Assembly: GCF_000151315.2 (NCBI RefSeq)
Contig: NW_011887293.1
Coordinates: 1,465,585 to 1,529,584 of the forward strand
DNA from: Capsaspora owczarzaki ATCC 30864
Taxonomy: Eukaryota; Opisthokonta; Filasterea
DNA: 64,000 nt
Reading direction: 5' to 3'
Shown here piece after piece: positions 57,374 through 64,000 of the stretch; the stretch's first letter is position 1, and each line of letters starts with the position of its first letter. The position numbers and the translations under genes were made by a program. The notes beneath the pieces were generated by a model, which worked only from the letters and a program-made list of their open reading frames with translations, searched no databases and was not told the origin of the DNA.

Positions 57374-60312
57374 TCAGTGATTCCGCTGCCAGGGCTCGAG
57401 ATACGGAACCTTCAGCTGGGCAAACACTTGACGCTCGGTGAGCACGGGAGGGACAAAGGACACTTGCTTGCCATTGTGCGTCCGACCGAGTTGTTCCGAC
57501 TTTTGCTGATGATGCTGATGCTGCTGCTGCTGCTGCTCGGAGTCGCCACTTTCGGAGTAAATCTGCAGCAGACCATGGCTCGATAGCGTCCAGCCAAGCT
57601 CACGCTCGGCGTACAGGCGTAACGAGCGATTGAACTGCTTGGATCCAGTCCAAGCGAGCACCGTGTACGCGTATTGCGTTCTTGGCACGCAAATGATGTC
57701 AATGCGCCGATGCAGCCCACTGACGGGGCTCTTGAAGATGGTGAAGCTTCGGTCGGTACAGTCTAGCAGCGGTCGGTGCGTAAAGTCCGAGATGATTGGA
57801 TAGTGATAGTTAATGATGCGCTCTGGAGTGTTGTGCCCCACTTGGGTGTTGGCATGAACAACGAGCCCGGCCACTTGGAGCTGGAGAAGCAGCTGAGGTA
57901 GGAGAAACTCGATCGCGTCAGAATCATTGTGCGTAAAGATAAAGTCGCAGTCCTTGCTGGCCGGCTTTCCGCGCCGGTACCCGCCGCCAATCGTCATCAT
58001 CACCCCTGGAAGGATGGTGTTGGCGTACTTGTAAACGCAATCGCCCAGCTGTTTGACCTCGTCGCGAGGAACTTGGCTGCCAAGCTCCGTGTGCAACGTC
58101 AACCCCCACTCGAGTCGCTCGGCCGACAACGGAAAGTCCGCCACCCACGACCGGTCGGCGCAAATTTCGGCAATCGTTCGATATCCGCGCTCGTACAACG
58201 CCTGGGCAATGCGCTGGCCGCAACCGTAGATAGATCGGAACTGCAGCATGGTCGTGTATTTTGGATCGTTCGCCATGCAAGTCGCAGCAGTGCTGCGTCC
58301 CTTGTCGAGAATTTCCTTGACGATGGCGCTGGTTGAAGGCCAAAGGGTCAAGATGTGGAAAAGAGGGGGGAGGAGGCATCACGAGAGAAATCAGCCGCCA
58401 AAAGGTGCAACGCGAAAAATCCGAGCATGGTCGTTGGAAGATACGAATGTACCGTACCGTGAACTTTGCCCCATGTTGTGGAGCGATTGAATGTCTTGTA
58501 TCCGAGTCAGTCGTCGGGGAAGCGCGGCAATCACGCACAAGCTCCGACGCATGGCCAGCGCTCGGGATTCGTCTCCGCTCAAAAAATAAAAGTCTTCAAT
58601 GCAGGCAAGTTGGTCCTACGATAGATTACAAAAGAGCACAAGGGTGCAAAAAGGGGGGGGGGGCGGGGCACTCCAAGGGTGAGCATCGCGAGATTGGAGG
58701 GGTTCTGCGCGGATACAAAAAAAAATAAAACCGCGCCATCATCTGGATTGACACATGTCCTACCGTAATGTGCATGTTACTGTGCTGCCGGGGAACGGGA
58801 AGAAAGCACACGTACTTGGGGTTGGAGAAGGGGGACGCGCTGGCATTCGTATCTTCCGCACTCGAGTCAGCATCGTCGGTAGAGGAGACTTCACGGTGTC
58901 TCATAGCAGGTGGTACCTCGCTCTTGCGTGAAGGGCGAAAGGTCGTGAAAGCTGCTGGGGGATGTGCGGCAGAGGTCGAGTCGAATTCATCCGAAACCAA
59001 ATCAATGCCATTCTCGCTGTCGCTCTCGAGCCACTCTAACGAGGAGGGCGCTGCTGGACTAGCTGCCTTACAAGCGGCAGCGGTTGGTAACGGAGAATGC
59101 GGGCTGGCACTTTCCGTGCTGGACTCCTGCGATGATGGATTTGGAACGCGAGACAGGGCGGATGTTGTTGGGCCTGTGCGAATGACAAAATCTTCATCCG
59201 GCAGTCTCCTTCCTCGAACGAGCGAGTTGGTCACCCAGTCGGCCGACAAAACGAGAGGAGCTGCGTGTGACGCAGGCACCTCAAGCTTGACTTTGGTGGA
59301 TGGAGAGAACTGGGCAATCGCGTTCACCAATCGATCATACGAGAGGTCACTGCCAACAATAATGTGCGTGGTGGATTCTGCATGGTTGCACAAAACCAAA
59401 AGATCAGTAAGACAGGCATCCAGACACTCACGCTTCAACAGCACCATTTTTTTTTGATGATTTTTTTTTCGCGCACTCACGAGGCAGAATACAAACAGAC
59501 GTCGTGCCACCAGCGTGAACAATCTTGCTCTCGAGTAGTGCTTTGCGTTGCTGTGATATTGTTCCACTGGCAAGCACAAATGCTCGCACACCTGTGAAAA
59601 TTTGATGCGCAACGACGGGGACTGCAACGCTGGGTTTGACATCAACGGTCGGTTTGACATCAACAGGCTCGGATTGCACAGGCGCGGTATGAGGGACAGT
59701 GTTGAGTGCATCTGCCTCTTGCTGCTCGTCATCGCCGGACAAAACTTGGAGTGAAGCTGAGGACTCGATCGCAGCTTCAGCAGACTCGCCGAGGGTGATG
59801 GAGCCGGCAGACGATTGTGATCCGACTGACACTGTCGCGCCCGCATCCACCACGCTAGTACGACTTGGCCGGACGTCCTCTTGGTCGAGCACAATTTCAC
59901 CGAGGCTTGACTCGTCACTCGCAATGATCAGCTCGTTCGATTGAGTTTGCGAGTCGACCTCAATGCGCGCTCGCTTGACGATCGGCTCGCCTTGAGGTGC
60001 AAGTGACTTGAGAGGTGCTCCATTTTGTCTTGGTTTGCTCTGACTTGGTCCGACGTTATTGTTGCTCCTCAGACCTGCGCTTCTGAGCCATGCGAAGGGA
60101 GTGGCGCTCGTCCCAGCCGACCTCGCAGCAGTGGTACCATGCTCGTCAGCGTCCTCTGCTTGATCCAGGTCCATGAACGCGTCGTCGTCATCGTCGTCGT
60201 CGTCGGCGTCGGCGTCGTCGTGGCGGCTCAGAGGTCGCAACCGTTGAGGCGAGCGCGGCAGCAACGGAGGCGGAGGCGACCTCAAGCGACGCCGCTGTGG
60301 ACTACCACTCAT
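57374..60312 (-). CDS. Family X DNA polymerase of Pol mu/TdT type with BRCT domain
   Basis: Four exons, 60312-59481, 59377-58764, 58615-58458 and 58328-57374, give 852 residues. Residues 1 to about 240 are a disordered extension with a poly-Asp run. A BRCT domain follows (IFTGVRAFVLASG, HAGGTTSVCILP, STTHIIVGS, VLSADWVTNSLVRGRRLPDE). A Ser/Pro-rich linker leads to the 8-kDa domain (CIEDFYFLSGDESRALAMRR) and the fingers/palm. The palm reads TIGGGYRRGKPASKDCDFIF, with metal ligands DCD and a third Asp in RRIDIICVP. The GGxRRGK motif, DRSFTIFK and WTGSKQFNRSLRL...SSHGL match Pol mu and TdT rather than Pol lambda (GSYRRGK, YFTGSAHF). The residue before the first Asp is Lys, where Pol mu/TdT have His. 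The C-terminus (TERQVFAQLKVPYLEPWQRN) is family-typical. The likely role is end-joining gap filling. The start is the first in-frame ATG. Confidence 0.93.
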
Positions 60313-60709
60313 TGAGACCAATGTGGCATCCACGGGCCGAGCGTTTGGCGTCCGGTGGGTGGGTGGGCCGTAGAAGGACGAGTCTGGTGTGTGTACGACG
60401 AAGCGGGAGGCTTTTCCAATCTGCTGAGAAAGGAGAACTGAGACGAGGTTGGAATGTTTAGAACAAATATTTAGATCCAACTAAGGATTGTAGATCTAGA
60501 CATGAGAATGACTTGACTTTTGACTGGCTGAAGCGAAAGCGCTGTCAAGACCCAATGCATTCAACGAGTCGAGTTGAAGCCCCCCCCCCCAATCTCTCTC
60601 TCTCTCTACTATCGGATTACAATTGCAACACACACTCACTCACACACTAACTCGAAATTGAAGCCAACTTTAAACTCAGTCTTTGTGTTTCCTATTGTTC
60701 TAGTACTGT
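60313..60709. promoter_or_regulatory. Divergent promoter region of the Pol X gene and the next gene
   Basis: 397 bp separate the start codons. It holds a C10 run at 60581-60590 and (TC)n at 60593-60607 on the side of the plus-strand gene. No specific element is recognised. Confidence 0.45.
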
Positions 60710-63557
60710 ATGATGAGTGACGACGACGCTCCTTCTGCCTCTGCCTCTGCCTCTGCCTCTGCCTCTGCCTCTGCCTCTGCTCCGACTGCGACGCCGCGGC
60801 GCCTGGATCAGCTGCTGAGCGAGTCACAGCTGGCTGCGACGGACGGCCAGACAGACAAGGGCCTCGCCACCGTCTCGCTCGCCGCCATCTTCAAGTTGCT
60901 GCAGAACGGTGCGTTTTTGCCACACCACTCACTTTATCACTTTGGACGACCAACAAGTCCAAAACACAAACGAAATGGATTGCTGTGGCATGAACAGTGA
61001 AACGACCCGCGAGCGGCGAAAAAGAACAAAGAACAGCGAGAACGAGTTAGGATTTTGAACAGAGCAAGGAATTTTGGATGGAATTGTCAATCCCAGTTTA
61101 GTGAACCTCGCTAGGCGGAATTGAATCGATTAGCCCTGAAACGCACCTCCTACGGAATTGCTCACTAGACCGTGCTTGTTTTCTCAATCTCAATCTCTCT
61201 CTCTCTCTCTCTTTCTCAATCTCTCTGCCCGTCCCTCTGCCTGCGCAGCTTCCCAAGTCCCGAATCAGGCGCCGCCCAAGGCCATCAGCTTCCTGTCTGT
61301 CAAGCTCGAGGGTCAGACGACCAACGCACACCATGCAAAGTGAGTCATACAAACTCAGACCCGGAGCGAAACAGAGATGGAACAAAAAGAGAGAGACAGA
61401 GACAGAGACAGAGACAGAGAGACCTTGTCAATGAACAGACAGGACAGAAAGCGAGACGATGGCTTGAATGTGAAGGGCCGACTTGAAACTCACCAACAAT
61501 CTGCATTCTCATTTGCTCACTGCTCTAGATTCAAGTGCGTGTTTGACATCCTTGTGCTGAACAACGGATGGAACATTGCCAAGCTCTTGATGGATAAGGT
61601 GGCCGTGGTCAGCTCTTCGATTGTCCGCACGGGCCTCGACCCGCTGACGGAAGACGCGATTGTGAGTGCGTCCATGCCGTTCGTCCAGCCCGCCGTCGCT
61701 ATTATGGACCAGCACCACTCGCTTGTTTGCAACCGGGCAGGCCGCTACACTGTGGTGATGGAGGCGCTCTGCCCGTTCACGACGACGCGCGAGAGCGGTG
61801 TCAAGCTCGACTTGCCCGTGTCGTCGTTCACCGAGCTCGCCTTCACGGTCGCACAGCCTGATGTGGACATTTCGGTCGAACCCTGCCTCAAGTCCGAGCG
61901 CAATGCAGCGCCCGCGGCAGCAGGCACAACGTCCGTCCAGTGCCGCCTGCCTCCAACTCCCACCGTTTCCATCCAGTGGACGCAAAAGATTGTCGAAGAC
62001 ACGAATCAAGTCGCCAAAGAGCAGCTGCCGTTGCATGCCATCGTGGAGCAGCAGCACCTCATGTCTGTGGGCGAGAGCATGCTCCTTGTTGCCTCGCGCT
62101 TTGACTACACCATCCAGAACGGCTCTCTGTCTGTTCTGGAGATTCTGATCGACCACAACCTGCGCGTGTTGAATGTGGAGACCTCAACCGGCTCGATCAA
62201 GCGTTGGGATGTGTCCACCATCAACCCGGACGAAGCGACCTACAACGAGTACAGCCTGCCTTCCGAGGATGGGGGTGATTCTGCGCTTCCTCGCCTTGCC
62301 GGCAAGCCTCGACAGGTTCTGCGCGTGTTGCTCGAGTACGGTATTGAGAACAAGTTTGATTTGCGCATCTCGAGTGAGCAGGAGCTTGGCTCGACGTCGT
62401 GCCGATTCTTCCTGCCTTCCTTCCGGCACGTGCGCGGGCCTGTGACGCGTGAAAAGGGCTTTATCGCGATTGAGGCACGCACAAATGTCGAGTTGGACCA
62501 GCTGGACACCATGGTTGGCGTTTCCTACATTGACGTCAGCGAGTTGCCCAATGAGCTCCGCTCCCGCGCTAACAATCCGCTGCTGCTCGCGTACAAGTAC
62601 CTGCTGCCAGTGTACGATGTTGAGCTCGAGGTCAAAAAGCATGCCGATGTCGACGTCCTCGTGGCTGCGATCGACGACGCGCACTTTGTTGCAACCGTGA
62701 CCGAGGAAGGCAAGATCATGTTCAATCTCGTGCTGCGAATGCGAAACACGCAAAAACAGTACCTGCGCATTGTTATTCCACCAGAGTGCGACATTTGGTC
62801 GACGGTGGTCAGTGGCACGGCCGTCAAGCCCGCCAAGGACAATGAAACGGGCGAGGTCATGATTCCACTCAACAAGGTCAAGGACAAGTCGTCTTCTGGC
62901 TCGGAATCCTCTCCCAGCTTTTTTGTCGAGCTCCTGTATGTGCGCCAACCTACCCCCGAGAACCGCGCTCAACTGGCAATGCAAGCACGAGGCGTCTTCC
63001 ACTTGTCCTTCCCCAGCGTGGACATTCCGGTCAATCACCTCTTTGTGTCTGTGTGGATGCCCCTCGACTTCAAGTATGGTGAATTTGACGGCGATCTGCG
63101 CGAGGTTCAATACTTTGGTGCCACGCCGCCGGTTGCGACCACCCCCGAGCCGTTCGAGTCGTTCAGGAACGAGTATGGCGGCGGCCTTCCGCCACCCCAG
63201 ATACAACAGCAGCAACGACTGATGCGCAAGAACTCTGAGAGTGACGAGGACGATGAACAACACTGGGACTCGTACGATCGACGGGCCAGTATTTCGCTCA
63301 ATGAGGCTCCTGCCATCTCGTCCTACCTGAAAGCTGCTCCCAAGGCAAACAAGCAGCGCGGGTTCAATGTCGGACACCATATGAAGCACGGCGGTGTTGT
63401 GCCCGTCAAGGTCGACATGATCAAGAGCGGCCGCGAGTTCAAATTTGAGCGACTCCTTGTTGTTTCACAGCTCCTTGAACTCCAAGTCTCCTACAAGAAA
63501 ATTCAGAAGGGTTACTTTGCCCAGCGCCGCATCCACAAAAAGTATTTGTGCTGCTAG
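60710..63557 (+). CDS. Conserved-looking protein of unknown function, 772 residues
   Basis: Three exons, 60710-60908, 61249-61339 and 61529-63557 (gtgcgt...gcgcag phase 1; gtgagt...ctctag phase 2), give 772 residues. The N-terminus begins MMSDDDAPSASASASA, coded by a (TGCCTC)n tract. The rest is a long, mostly beta-rich globular body without low complexity (FDILVLNNGWNIAKLLMDKV; VAVVSSSIVRTG; YTVVMEALCPFTT; VLRVLLEYGIENKFDLRISS; KQYLRIVIPPECDIWSTVV; FHLSFPSVDIPVNHLFVSVW). A disordered acidic stretch near 63220-63290 precedes a basic C-terminal FKFERLLVVSQLLEL tail. No catalytic motif, zinc ligand set or membrane helix is visible. The layout of repeated beta-sandwich-like units recalls large uncharacterised bacterial envelope proteins, but I cannot name a family. 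The splice structure and codon use make it a real gene. Confidence 0.75.
60736..60779 (+). repeat. (TGCCTC)n hexanucleotide tract coding (Ser-Ala)n
   Basis: Seven head-to-tail copies of a CTGCCT-type hexamer encode an Ala-Ser repeat directly after the start codon of the 772-residue protein gene. Length variation would change the N-terminus in frame. Confidence 0.9.
61384..61420 (+). repeat. (GAGACA)n tract in intron 2
   Basis: Imperfect GAGACA repeats lie in the 189-bp second intron of the same gene, about 110 bp upstream of the exon 3 acceptor. Confidence 0.8.
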
Positions 63558-63875
63558 AGTGCGAGGCTTTGTGTTTTCGTTTGTGTGTTTGGTTGTGTTG
63601 TGAGTTGGTTTGTTGTGCTTGTTTGGTTTAGTTGTGTTGTGTTTTGGTGAAATATCAGTTCTGCGATCGCTGGTCGCGTTTCTTGCTTCTTACTTTTGGT
63701 TTTTGACCATTCTCAAGGACGGCAGGAACAAACACTTATTGCGAATAGTTTAATCGAAAACGAGGCAAAAAATCGAAAACTCCAAAGCGACAAAAACAAA
63801 AAAACAAAATGGAACACAAAGGATTGTCTAGAAAGACCCAACAAGGGGATTCTGAGTGGACGGAGAGATGAGCGT
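63558..63875. other. Convergent 3' intergenic region
   Basis: About 320 bp. A GTT/TTG-rich stretch (63575-63645) is probably the 3' UTR of the upstream gene, and an A-rich segment (63760-63810) probably belongs to the next gene's 3' UTR. No gene is seen. Confidence 0.55.
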
Positions 63876-64000
63876 TCACTTCCATACAAGCCGATTGCCG
63901 ATCAACACAACCTGGTCTGTGGGCTCTTCTAGGTGGTGGTGGTTGCTAATCACTTCGAGCTTGTCGTCGTCGTCGTCGTCGTCAACATCGCCTTCACCAT
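63876..64000 (-). CDS. C-terminal tail of a gene running in from the right (partial)
   Basis: On the minus strand a frame open to the window edge reads an Asp-run (coded by GTC repeats on the plus strand), then KLEVISNHHHLEEPTDQVVL and IGNRLVWK before a TGA at 63876-63878. The acidic run followed by an ordered, hydrophobic ending looks like a real C-terminus, and the convergent spacing fits the other gene pairs here. Only about 40 residues are visible, so no family can be named, and a chance frame cannot be excluded. Confidence 0.4.
   Translation of the reverse strand, partial: GEGDVDDDDDDDKLEVISNHHHLEEPTDQVVLIGNRLVWK

Noticed and set aside
60580-60610. C10 and (TC)n tract before the 772-residue protein gene as a promoter element
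   Set aside because: Position alone is suggestive, but such tracts are common here and no conserved motif supports it.

Overview
This is nuclear DNA of an intron-rich, gene-dense eukaryote. Most genes have several short introns (about 50-350 bp), standard GT-AG junctions plus a few GC-AG ones, and gaps of 100-2,200 bp full of long A/T homopolymers and simple repeats. The gene set mixes core eukaryotic proteins (SF3A3, USP39, THOC1, XPOT, GOLPH3, TOPBP1, CobW/ZNG1-like) with types common in animals and their relatives (TNFAIP8/TIPE, dermatopontin, CD36, fibronectin-III-like repeats, a Pol mu/TdT-type polymerase). I infer an opisthokont protist, most likely a unicellular holozoan (filasterean or choanoflagellate grade); the species is not proven by the sequence. 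No rRNA, tRNA, CRISPR array, transposon or viral element was recognised.

Layout. 1-12.2 kb (-): the 5' part of a giant extracellular-type protein (about 4,000 residues in the window, continuing past base 1) with an N-terminal dermatopontin domain, about twenty FN3-like modules and a complete CD36 ectodomain inserted inside one of them. 14.4-22.7 kb, all (-): a small longin-like protein, GOLPH3, an intronless 1,165-residue ankyrin protein and a TNFAIP8-family protein. 24.3-29.3 kb: an acidic/basic Ala-Glu-Pro-rich nuclear-type protein (+) converging on a nine-exon TPR protein (-) that resembles FANCG. 29.6-40.1 kb: USP39 (+, 12 exons), a PTB-like/ankyrin protein (-), SF3A3 (-, 7 exons) and a DUF924 protein (+). 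40.4-51.5 kb, all (+): THOC1, a CobW-domain GTPase and TOPBP1. 51.9-60.3 kb, both (-): exportin-T and a Pol X polymerase with a BRCT domain. 60.7-63.6 kb (+): a conserved-looking protein of unknown function. The right edge carries the C-terminal tail of one more (-) gene.

Functional themes. Three mRNA-processing or export genes (USP39, SF3A3, THOC1) lie within 14 kb, and three genome-maintenance candidates (FANCG-like, TOPBP1, Pol mu/TdT-like) lie within 35 kb. I see no evidence that these are co-regulated beyond several short divergent promoters. The most unusual content is the nested CD36-in-FN3 architecture. Next come the Pol mu/TdT-like enzyme with a Lys at the His position that governs template-independent synthesis, and a 51-bp in-frame tandem duplication of a 5' splice site in the CobW gene.
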